This document shows positions 34,167 to 42,215 of a stretch of DNA of 64,000 nt, piece by piece. Below the pieces are notes generated by a model. That model saw only the letters and a program-made list of their open reading frames with translations. It was not told the origin of the DNA and did no database searches. Source of the stretch: Azospirillum thiophilum (lineage in GTDB: Bacteria; Pseudomonadota; Alphaproteobacteria; Azospirillales; Azospirillaceae); assembly GCF_001305595.1 (NCBI RefSeq), contig NZ_CP012402.1, positions 223,501-287,500 on the forward strand. Direction: 5' to 3'. The position numbers and the translations under genes are program-made. Every line of letters begins with the position of its first letter. Within the stretch, counting starts at the first letter, position 1.

Positions 34167-34631
34167 ATGACACCGAAGACCGAAACGCCGGCCGAAACCG
34201 GACTCACACCGCTGGAACGGCAGGCGATCGAGACGCTCTACCGTGCCTTCAGCGAAGGCAACCCGGACCTTCTCGACGAGGCCGTGACCGAGGATTGGCA
34301 GGACATCCCCCTCAATCCGGGCCAGCAGCCGGGGCGCGAGGGGATGAAGCCGCTGATCCGCTCGTTCCGCGCCGCATTCCCGGACACGACCATCGAGATC
34401 CTGGAGATCATCGGCGCCCCCGGCCGGGCCGCCGTGCGCGCCGTGATGACCGGAACGCACAGCGGCGACTGGTTCGGGATCGCCCCGACCGGCCGGTCCT
34501 TCCGGCTGGCGATCCACGAGTTCCATCGCATCGCCGACGGCAAGCTGACCCATACCTGGCACCTGGAAGACTGGTTCGGCTGGATGAACCAGATCGGCGC
34601 CCGCCCTGTCCTGACGCAGGAGACCGCTTGA
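34167..34631 (+). CDS. SnoaL-like ester cyclase family protein
   Basis: A 154-residue small alpha+beta-barrel (NTF2-like) protein of the SnoaL polyketide-cyclase group: EAVTEDWQDIPLNPGQ, RAAFPDTTIEILEIIG, and the terminal KLTHTWHLEDWFGWMNQIG. Single-domain relatives are often paired with LysR regulators and act on small esters or lactones; the substrate here is unknown. Divergent from the LysR gene, which probably controls it. Confidence 0.85.
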   Translation: MTPKTETPAETGLTPLERQAIETLYRAFSEGNPDLLDEAVTEDWQDIPLNPGQQPGREGMKPLIRSFRAAFPDTTIEILEIIGAPGRAAVRAVMTGTHSGDWFGIAPTGRSFRLAIHEFHRIADGKLTHTWHLEDWFGWMNQIGARPVLTQETA

Positions 34632-34783
34632 TGAAAGCCGTCCGGCTGTCCGCCTGCGGCGCGGGTTCCAGGCGGCGGGTTTCAGGCGGCGTCGACCCGC
34701 AGGGACCAGCGCGGCGGAGCGTCTTCCAGCCCATGGAAACGGCACCGCCACAGCGACTCCCGCGATGGAGCGACAGCTTGGTT

Positions 34784-35023
34784 TCATTCCTGTCCGCGTG
34801 AGACGCGAAACCAATGCTCGGCGTATTGCCGGCAGAGTTCCGCTTCCACGCCGTCACCGGCGCGTTCGGCATCGACGGCGCGGGCGAGCCACTGAGACTG
34901 TTTTTGAAGCGCCGATCCGTTCACACGGGCAGGTGTTGGTCGAACCCCGGCCGAAGCGGCGGTGGGGCGGGACTTGCTGAAATTCGGTCGCGGCATTGGT
35001 ACGCGGGGCCTGGAGGGTGGCAT
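34784..35023 (-). CDS. Small protein with DUF4167-like C-terminus
   Basis: About 79 residues if started at the ATG at 35023 (34996 is an alternative). The last ~40 residues (LARAVDAERAGDGVEAELCR then QYAEHWFRVSRGQ) match the conserved end of alphaproteobacterial DUF4167 proteins, normally the core of a 200-plus-residue basic protein. Only that helix pair is present, preceded by a basic, Pro/Ser-rich stretch. It could be a genuine mini-protein or a decayed remnant; no Shine-Dalgarno stands out. Confidence 0.5.
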   Translation of the reverse strand: MPPSRPRVPMPRPNFSKSRPTAASAGVRPTPARVNGSALQKQSQWLARAVDAERAGDGVEAELCRQYAEHWFRVSRGQE

Positions 35024-35445
35024 TGGGCCTACCGACTTCCTTGGATGGAGTTGAGGGTCATCCTCTGACCCGGCAAAGTCTACGCCGCGCATCGCCACGA
35101 TGCGCGAAAATTCTCCGGTGCTGCGACGGCACCAACATCCGCCGGCATTCCTGGAATGCGGTGCGGTGATTGTCGTCACTCTATGTCCGGTATGTGGCTT
35201 CGGCGACAGCAAAAACACCAATGCCGGCCTGACGTCAAAGCCGTAATCCGGCAATAAAATCGGGAATTTCCACTCAGCGGTATTTTTGCGCTTGTAAGAA
35301 TCCGGAGCATATCTTATTTTCGGTTGGTCGACGTTGCTCTGGGCTTTGTTATTCTGATCCTGAACAAGGATCTGGGTCTCTTCCCGTAGTGAATTGATGC
35401 CCTGTCCAATGTTGTGCAGGGCAACGCCAGGAAGGGGACTGACCC
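35024..35445. other. Gap containing the cspA promoter and leader
   Basis: The stretch up to about 35280 holds no gene I can support. TTGCGC (35286-35291), an 18-bp spacer and TATCTT (35310-35315) are a likely cspA promoter, giving a leader of about 125 nt. Confidence 0.5.
35356..35422 (+). promoter_or_regulatory. Structured 5' leader of cspA
   Basis: Two hairpins precede the cspA start: GATCCT-gaaca-AGGATC (35356-35372) and GCCCTG-N12-CAGGGC (35399-35422). They are followed by AAGGGG and the ATG. Long structured leaders are usual in cold-shock mRNAs, where folding changes with temperature. Confidence 0.55.
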
Positions 35446-35655
35446 ATGGCTATCGGTACCGTCAAGTTTTTCAACGCCACCAAGGGCTTCGGCTTCATCC
35501 AACCCGAAGACGGCACGCCCGACGTGTTCGTTCACATCTCCGCCGTCGAGCGCGCCGGGATCAGCAACCTCGGCGAAGGCCAGAAGCTTTCCTTCGACGC
35601 GATCCGCGATCCGCGCCGTGGCAAGGTCGCTGCGGAAAACCTGCGCGCGCTGTGA
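35446..35655 (+). CDS. cspA: Cold shock protein, CspA family
   Basis: A 69-residue single cold-shock domain that binds single-stranded RNA/DNA. RNP1 (KGFGFIQ) and RNP2 (VFVHIS) are intact. It has a structured leader upstream and a clear rho-independent terminator 23 bases after the stop. The next gene is a DUF6481 protein, a pairing common in alphaproteobacteria. Confidence 0.96.
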   Translation: MAIGTVKFFNATKGFGFIQPEDGTPDVFVHISAVERAGISNLGEGQKLSFDAIRDPRRGKVAAENLRAL

Positions 35656-35670
35656 ACGCAGCGGGTTCGG

Positions 35671-35700
35671 AAAAGAAGGGCGGCTCAGGCCGCCTTTTTT
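35671..35700 (+). terminator. Rho-independent terminator of cspA
   Basis: GGCGGC-TCAG-GCCGCC (35679-35694) followed by six T (35695-35700), preceded by an A-rich run. Confidence 0.9.
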
Positions 35701-35877
35701 CGTACCGAAATCCTTTTGCACTGAAATCCGGGACCACCGCCGCCGGGACCACCGGCGCCTGATCCCGGTGCCGCATCGCCACCTTCGGTGCCCGCGCCTG
35801 ATGCAAGGCGTGCCCGATGCGGGACTTGCCTGACGGCCTGCCTTGGGGGCAGGGCCGAATTCACGAAATGGACAGAC

Positions 35878-36246
35878 ATGAACGGTTTTAAGGACGCAGG
35901 GCTTTCGGAGCGCCTGAATACGGCTGCGGGCGCAAAGAAGGCCCTGCTCGAAAAGTTCAAGGCGCAGCCCGGCGTGAACGATCCGGCCTTCGCGGAGCGG
36001 GAAGAGGCCCGGCGCGCCGTGCGCATCGCCCGTGAGGCCCGCGAGGCCGAACGTCATGCCGCGCGCGAAGCCCGCAAGGCCGCCGAGCAGGAGGCATTGC
36101 AGGCGGAACAGGCCGAGCGGGCCGCCCGCGAGGCATTGGAGGCCCAGGAAACCGCCCAGCAGGCCGCGAGCCGGGTGGCCATGGCGGCGGAGGCGAAAAT
36201 TGCCCGCGATGCCCGCTATGCAGCCCGCAAGGCCAGAAATCGCTAA
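35878..36246 (+). CDS. DUF6481 family protein
   Basis: A 122-residue highly charged, alanine-rich helical protein, predicted largely coiled coil. The N-terminus MNGFKDAGLSERLNTAAGAK and the following KKALLEKFKAQPG match DUF6481 proteins, which often sit next to cold-shock genes. ATG at 35878 chosen because homologues begin M-x-G-F-K. Function unknown; an RNA- or stress-related role is only suggested by position. Confidence 0.8.
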   Translation: MNGFKDAGLSERLNTAAGAKKALLEKFKAQPGVNDPAFAEREEARRAVRIAREAREAERHAAREARKAAEQEALQAEQAERAAREALEAQETAQQAASRVAMAAEAKIARDARYAARKARNR

Positions 36247-36387
36247 CGCACCGCGTTGGACGGCAGGAGACGAGAAGCGGAAAATCGGGAGATCTCCGCC
36301 ATTCCGCTTCAAGTCTCCACAGGCCATGCGATAAATCCTGCGCATGGCTGGCAAGCATCCGGCGTCGTTCCTGAACGCCGAATAATC

Positions 36388-36460
36388 TTGATATTGCGGC
36401 GCAATGCCCTATTCTACGCATATTGATCGCTGGAGGCTTGAACGTCTCTTGAGAGAGACG
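36388..36460 (+). promoter_or_regulatory. Promoter and leader hairpin of the RhlE gene
   Basis: TTGATA (36388-36393), a 16-bp spacer and TATTCT (36410-36415) give a start near 36422. A hairpin CGTCTCT-TGAG-AGAGACG follows (36443-36460). This leaves a ~195-nt leader before the helicase start. The rest of 36247-36387 shows no gene. Confidence 0.55.
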
Positions 36461-36616
36461 CGGTAGGTTTCATGGCGTGGCACTCTGCCGCGCTCCTCAG
36501 CAAGTCGCAACTCCCTCGTTCGACCCCCCTCCTGGCGAGATAGCCGGCGCTTGACCGTTTCCCAATCGGGGGCGTGGTCCGCTTTGCGCCGTCATGCTTG
36601 TGGAAGGTTCCACTCC

Positions 36617-37897
36617 TTGTCCGAACTGATTGTTTCCGAACAGACTTTCGCTGAACTCGGCATTCATTCCAAAATCGCCCAGGCTCTCGGTGAGCATGGC
36701 TACACCACGCCGACGCCGGTCCAGGCGGCGGCCATCCCGCCGGCGCTTGCCGGCCGCGACATCCTCGCCACCGCCGAAACCGGCACCGGCAAGACCGCGG
36801 CCTTCATGTTGCCGGCCCTGACCCGCGTGGCCGAAATGCCGGTTCCGGGCATTGCCGCGCCGCGCATCCTCGTGCTTGCCCCGACGCGTGAACTGGCCAG
36901 TCAGGTCACCCAGGCGGCTCGCAAATACGCCCGGCCGCTGCGCATGAACATCATCGATGTGGTCGGCGGCATGCCGTATGGCGAGCAGCTTCGCATGCTG
37001 TCGCGCCCGGTGCATGTCGTGGTGGCGACGCCTGGGCGCCTGATCGACCACATCGACCGTCAGCGGATCGATCTCAGCGCCGTCGAGGTGCTGATCCTCG
37101 ACGAAGCGGACCGCATGCTGGACATGGGCTTCCTCGACGACGTCGAGCGGATCGCCGATGCCTGCCAGGCCGGCCGCCAGACGCTGCTGTTCACGGCCAC
37201 GCTGGACCGCCGCATGGCCCAGCTGGCCGGCAAGCTGCTGCGCAACCCGGAACGCGTCGCCGTCGAAAGCCAGGCCACCGCGATCAACGTGGAACAGCGC
37301 CTGCACCATGCCGACGACATGGACCACAAGCGCCGCCTGCTGATGCACTTCGCCGGTCAGGAAGAGGTCGGCAAGGCGATCATCTTCGCCGCGACCAAGC
37401 GCGATGCCGACGCGCTGGCCGAGGAGCTGAGCGCCGCCGGCCATGCCGCCGCCGCCCTGCACGGCGACATGGACCAGTCCAAGCGCAACCGCACGCTCCA
37501 GCGCCTGCGCACCGGCCAGGTCCGCCTGCTGGTGGCGACCGACGTGGCGGCACGCGGCATCGACGTGCGCGACATCACCCACGTCATCAACTTCGACCTG
37601 CCGCGCTCGGCCGAGGACTATGTCCACCGCATCGGCCGCACCGGCCGGGCGGGCGCATCGGGCATCGCGGTGTCCTTCGCATCCCGATCCGATCGCGACA
37701 CGCTGTCCCGCATTGAACGCTTCACCGGCGCGACGCTGGCGATCCACACGATTTCGGGCATCGAGCCGCAACGCTCCTTCTCCGGCGGCAGTGGACGTCC
37801 GGCGGGCCGCCCGGCCGGTGGCCGCGGAGGAGCGAGGCCGTGGCAGCGCGACGGCGGCCAGGGCAGGCCGTCACAGGCCCGCGCCGGCCGCTGGTAA
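36617..37897 (+). CDS. rhlE: DEAD-box RNA helicase, RhlE-type
   Basis: A 426-residue ATP-dependent RNA helicase acting on structured RNA. Motifs are in order: Q-motif region (GYTTPTPVQ), I AETGTGKT, Ia PTRELASQ, II DEAD, III TAT (LLFTATL), V ATDVAARGID, VI HRIGRTGRAG. The tail is Arg/Gly-rich, typical of RhlE. I chose the TTG at 36617, with GGAAGG nine bases upstream, giving MSELIVSEQTFAELG; no ATG fits. Together with cspA and DUF6481 it forms a cold-adaptation block, each unit with its own structured leader. Confidence 0.94.
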   Translation: MSELIVSEQTFAELGIHSKIAQALGEHGYTTPTPVQAAAIPPALAGRDILATAETGTGKTAAFMLPALTRVAEMPVPGIAAPRILVLAPTRELASQVTQAARKYARPLRMNIIDVVGGMPYGEQLRMLSRPVHVVVATPGRLIDHIDRQRIDLSAVEVLILDEADRMLDMGFLDDVERIADACQAGRQTLLFTATLDRRMAQLAGKLLRNPERVAVESQATAINVEQRLHHADDMDHKRRLLMHFAGQEEVGKAIIFAATKRDADALAEELSAAGHAAAALHGDMDQSKRNRTLQRLRTGQVRLLVATDVAARGIDVRDITHVINFDLPRSAEDYVHRIGRTGRAGASGIAVSFASRSDRDTLSRIERFTGATLAIHTISGIEPQRSFSGGSGRPAGRPAGGRGGARPWQRDGGQGRPSQARAGRW

Positions 37898-37926
37898 GCG
37901 CGGTTCAGGCAGTACGAGACCGAACA

Positions 37927-37960
37927 ATCAGGCGCGGTTCCCCCCGGAACCGCGCCTGAT
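37927..37960 (+). terminator. Terminator hairpin after rhlE
   Basis: Perfect 15-bp stem ATCAGGCGCGGTTCC / GGAACCGCGCCTGAT around a CCCC loop, followed by GTCTTGT. 30 bases after the helicase stop. Confidence 0.8.
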
Positions 37961-38353
37961 GTCTTGTGGGCCTGATGGCGCCGCCGGGCAATGCCACGGA
38001 AAAATGGGGCCGGCCGGTCCGGACGGTGCGTCGTCCGGATGGCACCGACCCCGATACCCGACAATCGGGAATTCAGGAATTGGGGGGCAACTCGACCCTT
38101 TTCGCGACACGACAGCAGTTTACCCATCGGATGCAGGCATCTTCGCAGGAGCGCCCGCTGATCGGCTGACCACCCCTTTGTTGGCCGTCAGCAGGCGAGG
38201 ATGCACCCACCGAAGGATCGGTAAGGGCGGTAGCCAAGAATGGCGATGCCACCAGAACATCAGCATTCCGCGTGTTCCTGGCCTAATCCCGGTCACAAGG
38301 ACCGCCTCACTGCCACCGCCGGGGATGAAGACCGGAAGGTCGATGCAGCCGGT

Positions 38354-38486
38354 CTTACGTTTGGCAATCCACTCTTCAAGGCCGTCTCGCTCTTGGAGAT
38401 CACCCCCCAGACGGAAGACGCCGACATTTAGCGTTTCGTGCGTTTAATATGAAACGCACGAAACGCTAGCCTTATGTTTGGCGATC
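38354..38486. repeat. 16-bp direct repeats flanking the palindrome
   Basis: CTTACGTTTGGCAATC (38354-38369) and CTTATGTTTGGCGATC (38471-38486) match at 14 of 16 positions and bracket about 100 bp that includes the perfect inverted repeat. Confidence 0.75.
38429..38468. repeat. Perfect 17-bp-arm inverted repeat
   Basis: TAGCGTTTCGTGCGTTT (38429-38445) and its exact complement (38452-38468) around AATATG. No T-run follows, so it is not a standard terminator. Could be an operator for a large dimeric regulator, a recombination site, or a mobile-element end. Confidence 0.85.
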
Positions 38487-38651
38487 GGATTCACGCTTCA
38501 AATCGATTCCGATTTTACACGATCCGATCTAAAGTGGCCGGTACAAAGCGTACAACGCTAACCTGTAGTGGTCGACGGCTCGGGTTGTAGAACCGGAATT
38601 CAATGGCATCATCGCTTGGACCGTGCTGCGTGATATGGGGGGCTACCACGA

Positions 38652-38732
38652 TCAGAGGCCACCGGACTTTGCCAAGCCGAGAATGGTGCTCAGCAGCGCC
38701 GCATAGCCCGCAATGATGTCACGCAGTTCCAT
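38652..38732 (-). CDS. Candidate 26-residue hydrophobic small membrane protein
   Basis: A short ORF: ATG at 38732 preceded five bases upstream by a near-perfect AAAAGGAGG (38738-38746 on the minus strand), stop TGA at 38652. The product starts MELRD, has a hydrophobic stretch IIAGYAALLSTILGLA and ends KSGGL, i.e. one short membrane helix with charged ends. A 13-bp hairpin lies directly before the Shine-Dalgarno. This resembles small membrane or toxin-like peptides in form, but there is no family match I can name and expression is unproven. Confidence 0.5.
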   Translation of the reverse strand: MELRDIIAGYAALLSTILGLAKSGGL

Positions 38733-38738
38733 CCCCGC

Positions 38739-38781
38739 CTCCTTTTCGCGACACTCCGATCCGCTTGGATCAGAGTGTCCG
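38739..38781 (-). promoter_or_regulatory. Leader hairpin and Shine-Dalgarno element, copy 1
   Basis: Stem arms at 38750-38762 and 38767-38779 pair over 13 bp with one G.U, four-base loop, then the Shine-Dalgarno of the 26-residue ORF. The 43-bp block recurs at 47116-47158 with 33 identical positions. Confidence 0.6.
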
Positions 38782-38868
38782 CTTTGCTACCCTTTGACGG
38801 ACACGGCCTTTACGCTTCCGCTGTTGACCCAAAGCTGCCTGAGCAGGACCTTGAGGTAATCCCTACGT

Positions 38869-39092
38869 TCACAATTTCTGGCCGGTGGGCCGGAACAGGA
38901 TCTCGTTGATGTCCACGTCCTCCGGTTGGCTCATGGCGAAGACCACCGCCCGCGCGAAGGAATCCGCGGGAATGGCGAGCACCCGAAGCCTGTCCAGGCG
39001 CCGTGCTGGGCAAGATGGCGGGCAGCGGCTTCTCTGAGCCTGCTGCTGGCGCCGGTGATGACGACCACCTTGCTTTCGATGCCCTGTGTCAT
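38869..39092 (-). pseudogene. SDR oxidoreductase remnant (internal deletion and frame change)
   Basis: The first codons from the ATG at 39092 read as an SDR N-terminus (KVVVITGASSRLREAAARHL). About 30 codons later the reading shifts, and another frame continues with an SDR C-terminus (PADSFARAVVFAMSQPEDVD then INEILFRPTGQ). The nucleotide-binding start and the extreme C-terminus are thus joined with ~170 residues missing. It lies downstream of the cupin gene and was probably part of that operon. Confidence 0.8.
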
Positions 39093-39150
39093 GGCCCAAC
39101 CTTTCCTGGCTCCGGCTCCTCGCCGCCCGCCGGCGGCCCGTGCCGTCGCG

Positions 39151-39546
39151 CTACGCGCCGTACTGCTGGTCCGTCACCTTGTCCATCCAATCGACGGCCT
39201 TCCCGTCGAGTTGCTCTTGGATTGCGATGTGCGTCATGAACGTGGTGGGCGACGCGCCGTGCCAGTGCTTCTCGCCGGGCGGGAACCAGACCACGTCGCC
39301 GGGGTGTATCTCCTCGATGGGACCGCCCTCGCGCTGCACCCGGCCGCACCCGGCCGTAACGATCAGGGTCTGCCCCAACGGATGGGTGTGCCATGCCGTC
39401 CGGGCGCCGGGCTCGAATGTGACGCTGGCGGCCGTCGCGCGGGCGGGGGCGTTCGCCTGGAAGAGCGGGTCGATGCGAACCGTGCCGGTGAACCAGTCGG
39501 CCGGCCCCTTGGCGGACGGCTGCGAGCCGACGCGTGTGATGTTCAT
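39151..39546 (-). CDS. Cupin-domain protein
   Basis: A 131-residue single cupin: motif 1 [21 protein letters not shown], motif 2 [19 protein letters not shown], with the metal-binding histidines and glutamate-type positions in place. The start [15 protein letters not shown] is common to small cupins found beside alcohol dehydrogenases and hydrolases. Same strand as, and 79 bases after, the alcohol dehydrogenase. Probable role in detoxification of small carbonyls; not certain. Confidence 0.85.
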   Translation of the reverse strand: MNITRVGSQPSAKGPADWFTGTVRIDPLFQANAPARATAASVTFEPGARTAWHTHPLGQTLIVTAGCGRVQREGGPIEEIHPGDVVWFPPGEKHWHGASPTTFMTHIAIQEQLDGKAVDWMDKVTDQQYGA

Positions 39547-39625
39547 GGCTTCGATCCTCTGATTATTGCCCCGTTTGGGGCTGTTGTTGAGCAACAAGGC
39601 ATGCCCTCTCACCGGGCCGTCGCGG

Positions 39626-40675
39626 TTAGGCGCCCAGGGAGGCGGTGTCGATCACGAACCGGTACTTCACGTCGCCCTTGAGCATGCGCTCATAGGCGCC
39701 GTTGATCGCATTGGCGCGGATCAGCTCGATGTCGGAGACGATGCCGTGCTCCGCACAGAAATCGAGCATCTCCTGCGTCTCCGGAATGCCGCCGATCATC
39801 GAGCCCGCGAGCGCCCGGCGCTTCATGATCAGGTTGAACACGTTGGGCGAGGGGTGCGGCGTGGCCGGCGCGCCGACCAGCGCCATCGTCCCGTCACGCT
39901 TCAACAGCACGAGGAACGCATCGAGGTCGTGCGGCGCGGCCACGGTGTTCAGGATGAAATCGAAGCTCTTCGCGTGCGCCGCCATCTCGTCGGGATTGCG
40001 CGACACCACCACCTCGTCGGCGCCGAGCGCGTGAGCGTCCTCGCGCTTGGACGTCGAGGTGGTGAAGGCGACCACATGCGCGCCCATCGCGTGGGCGAGC
40101 TTGATGCCCATATGGCCGAGGCCGCCGATGCCGACCACGCCCACCTTCTTGCCCGGGCCGGCCTTCCAGTGCCTCAGCGGCGAATAGGTGGTGATGCCGG
40201 CACACAGCAGCGGCGCGACCGCGGCGAGCTGGCTTTCCGGATGCTTGACCCGCAACACATACCGCTCGTGCACGACGATCCGCTGCGAATAGCCGCCGAG
40301 CGTGTGGCCGGGCGCGTCGGGGGTCGGGAAATTGTAGGTGCCGACCATGCCGTCGCAGTAGTTCTCCAGCCCGTCTTCGCAGTCCGGGCAGTGCCGGCAA
40401 CTGTCGACGATGCAGCCGATGCCGACGAGGTCGCCGGTGCGGAAGCCCGAGACATGCGCGCCGACGGCGGACACGCGCCCCACGATCTCGTGGCCGGGGA
40501 CGCACGGCCACTGCGTGCCCTCCCATTCCGCGCGCGCCTGATGCAGGTCCGAGTGGCAGATGCCGCAGTAGGCGATCTCGATCTGGACATCGTGCGGACC
40601 GGGAGCCCGCCGCGTGATCTCCAGAGGTTCGAGGGGTTTGTCGGCACCGTAGGTGCCATAGGCCTTGATGCTCAT
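39626..40675 (-). CDS. Zinc-dependent NAD(P) alcohol dehydrogenase (YahK/cinnamyl-alcohol type)
   Basis: A 349-residue medium-chain alcohol/aldehyde reductase. Catalytic zinc ligands: CGICHSDLH and GHEIVG. The structural zinc site is [15 protein letters not shown]. The Rossmann motif is [17 protein letters not shown]. This subgroup reduces a wide range of aldehydes with NADPH. AAGGAG lies eleven bases before the ATG at 40675. It is downstream of the MFS gene and upstream of the cupin gene on the same strand, likely one operon. Confidence 0.93.
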   Translation of the reverse strand: MSIKAYGTYGADKPLEPLEITRRAPGPHDVQIEIAYCGICHSDLHQARAEWEGTQWPCVPGHEIVGRVSAVGAHVSGFRTGDLVGIGCIVDSCRHCPDCEDGLENYCDGMVGTYNFPTPDAPGHTLGGYSQRIVVHERYVLRVKHPESQLAAVAPLLCAGITTYSPLRHWKAGPGKKVGVVGIGGLGHMGIKLAHAMGAHVVAFTTSTSKREDAHALGADEVVVSRNPDEMAAHAKSFDFILNTVAAPHDLDAFLVLLKRDGTMALVGAPATPHPSPNVFNLIMKRRALAGSMIGGIPETQEMLDFCAEHGIVSDIELIRANAINGAYERMLKGDVKYRFVIDTASLGA

Positions 40676-40717
40676 GAAGCGCTCCTTGGATCTCATGTCA
40701 CGTTCGAGGTGTTTCGG

Positions 40718-41917
40718 TCAGGCCGGCTGAAGCCGGTCCCTGCGCGATGCGGCGAAGGCCAGGAGAGCGGCCATGATGAGCAGGACGGTGCTGACGCCGA
40801 AGGTGACCTGATAACCGCTCAGGTCGAACAGCGTCCCGCCGATGGTCGCGCCCAGCGTGATCGCGAGCTGGATGGTCGCGACCATCAGGCCGCCGCCGAC
40901 CTCCGCGTCCGCCGGCAGGGTCCGCGACAGCCACGTCCCCCAGCCGACTGGCGCGGGCGTGCCGATCAGACCCCACGCACCGAGCAGCAGCGCCGTCCCG
41001 GCGACCCATTCGCCGAAAGCGACCAGCGCCACGGCGATGCCGGCCATCAGCAGCGGGATCACGATGAGGACGCCATAGAGGCTCCGGTTCAACACCGGTC
41101 CGATCAGCATCGTGCCGGCGAGGCCGGTCACCCCGACCACCAGCAGAAGGAGCGACAGCGCGGAGACATCGACACCGGTCACCGTTTCGAGGAACGGCCG
41201 CAGATAGGTGAACAGCGCGAACTGCCCCATGAACAGGAACAGGATCGCCGCCATCCCGAAGGCCACGTCGGGCCGGCCGAGAAGGCGGAACACGGCCCCG
41301 CTGCTGGACCGGCGCTCGCTGCGCATCGCCGGCAGGCTCATCAACTGCCAGCACAGGGCGAGCGCCGCGAGCGGCACCACGCAGAAGAACGCGCCGCGCC
41401 ATCCGATGACGGCGCCGAGGACGCTGCCCAGCGGGGCCGCGACGGTGGCCGCGAGCGCGTTGCCGCCGTTGAGGATGGCAAGTGCCCGCGGTACCTGGTC
41501 CTCCGGCACCAGCCGCATCACGGTCGCCGTCGACATCGACCAGAAGCCGCCGATGGTGACGCCGAGCAGCGCCCGGCCGATCATCAGCGTCATGTAATCC
41601 GGTGCGAAGGCGACGATGGCACCCGACAGGGCCATCAGGCCGGTCAGGGACAGCAACACCAGCTTGCGGTCGAGCCGCCCGGTCACCGAGGTGATGAACA
41701 GGCTGGTCAGCACGGCGAAGATGCCGGACACGGAGATGGCCTGTCCGGCTTGGCCTTCCGTCAGGACCAGGTCCGTGGCGATGGGCGTCAGCAGGCTGAC
41801 CGGCATGAACTCGGACGCGATCAGCACGAAGACGCAGAGCGACATCGCGAAGACGGCGCCCCAGGCGGCCGGCCGGGGCGCGGCCGTGTCGTGCCCGGAA
41901 GAGACGTGAACCTGCAT
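40718..41917 (-). CDS. MFS efflux transporter (DHA1-type)
   Basis: A 399-residue twelve-helix major facilitator. The N-terminal part has FMPVSLLTPIATDL and a cytoplasmic-loop motif (TGRLDRKLVLL). GRALLGVTIGGFWSMSTATVMRL is typical of sugar/drug-efflux DHA1 members such as YdhP/NepI. The start at 41917 places a short hydrophilic tail before helix 1. Divergent from the secreted alpha/beta hydrolase, with paired operator-like sites between. Confidence 0.9.
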   Translation of the reverse strand: MQVHVSSGHDTAAPRPAAWGAVFAMSLCVFVLIASEFMPVSLLTPIATDLVLTEGQAGQAISVSGIFAVLTSLFITSVTGRLDRKLVLLSLTGLMALSGAIVAFAPDYMTLMIGRALLGVTIGGFWSMSTATVMRLVPEDQVPRALAILNGGNALAATVAAPLGSVLGAVIGWRGAFFCVVPLAALALCWQLMSLPAMRSERRSSSGAVFRLLGRPDVAFGMAAILFLFMGQFALFTYLRPFLETVTGVDVSALSLLLLVVGVTGLAGTMLIGPVLNRSLYGVLIVIPLLMAGIAVALVAFGEWVAGTALLLGAWGLIGTPAPVGWGTWLSRTLPADAEVGGGLMVATIQLAITLGATIGGTLFDLSGYQVTFGVSTVLLIMAALLAFAASRRDRLQPA

Positions 41918-42025
41918 GCGATTGCCTTGAGTCCGTGGAGAGTGAGTGTCGGCCGGGTCGATCCGATGAGGCATAGATAGTCGAGGCACTCTCGGGTCAT
42001 TAGCGGTGCAAAACCGCATGTAGTT

Positions 42026-42129
42026 ATGAGCGGCATTCATCAATCGGTGCGACCTCCGCCGCTCCCAGCCCCTGGATGGTCGCTGGATGAATGCTGAATG
42101 GCCGCGACCGATTGATGAGCGGAATTCAT
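42026..42129. promoter_or_regulatory. Paired ATGA-N7-TCAT sites in divergent promoter
   Basis: ATGAGCGGCATTCAT (42026-42040) and ATGAGCGGAATTCAT (42115-42129) differ at one base and lie 89 bp apart in the MFS/hydrolase gap. Interrupted-dyad form and spacing fit LysR-type operators. The cluster's LysR gene is the one split by an IS further right. Confidence 0.6.
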
Positions 42130-42215
42130 AACGACAAGCAAAACGCGCCGTCTAATGCGCGCGCTCCGCATCGCCTAGATTTCCGTCACGCCCAGACGTG
42201 AAAGGAGCCACAGCA

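Larger units (their letters stand above)
37961..38651. other. Gene-poor stretch with inverted and direct repeats
   Basis: No gene I can support. A hairpin TCCGGACG-N6-CGTCCGGA lies at 38018-38039. A short open frame at 38240-38431 has no recognisable product. The 17-bp-arm palindrome (38429-38468) and its flanking direct repeats are listed separately. The 38500s are markedly AT-richer than the backbone. Confidence 0.5.

Noticed and set aside
38240..38431. 63-codon plus-strand ORF
   Set aside because: No recognisable product, no clear ribosome-binding site; ends at the left arm of the palindrome. Kept as part of the gene-poor stretch.
38429..38468. Rho-independent terminator
   Set aside because: Perfect stem but no T-run on either strand and no gene ending next to it.
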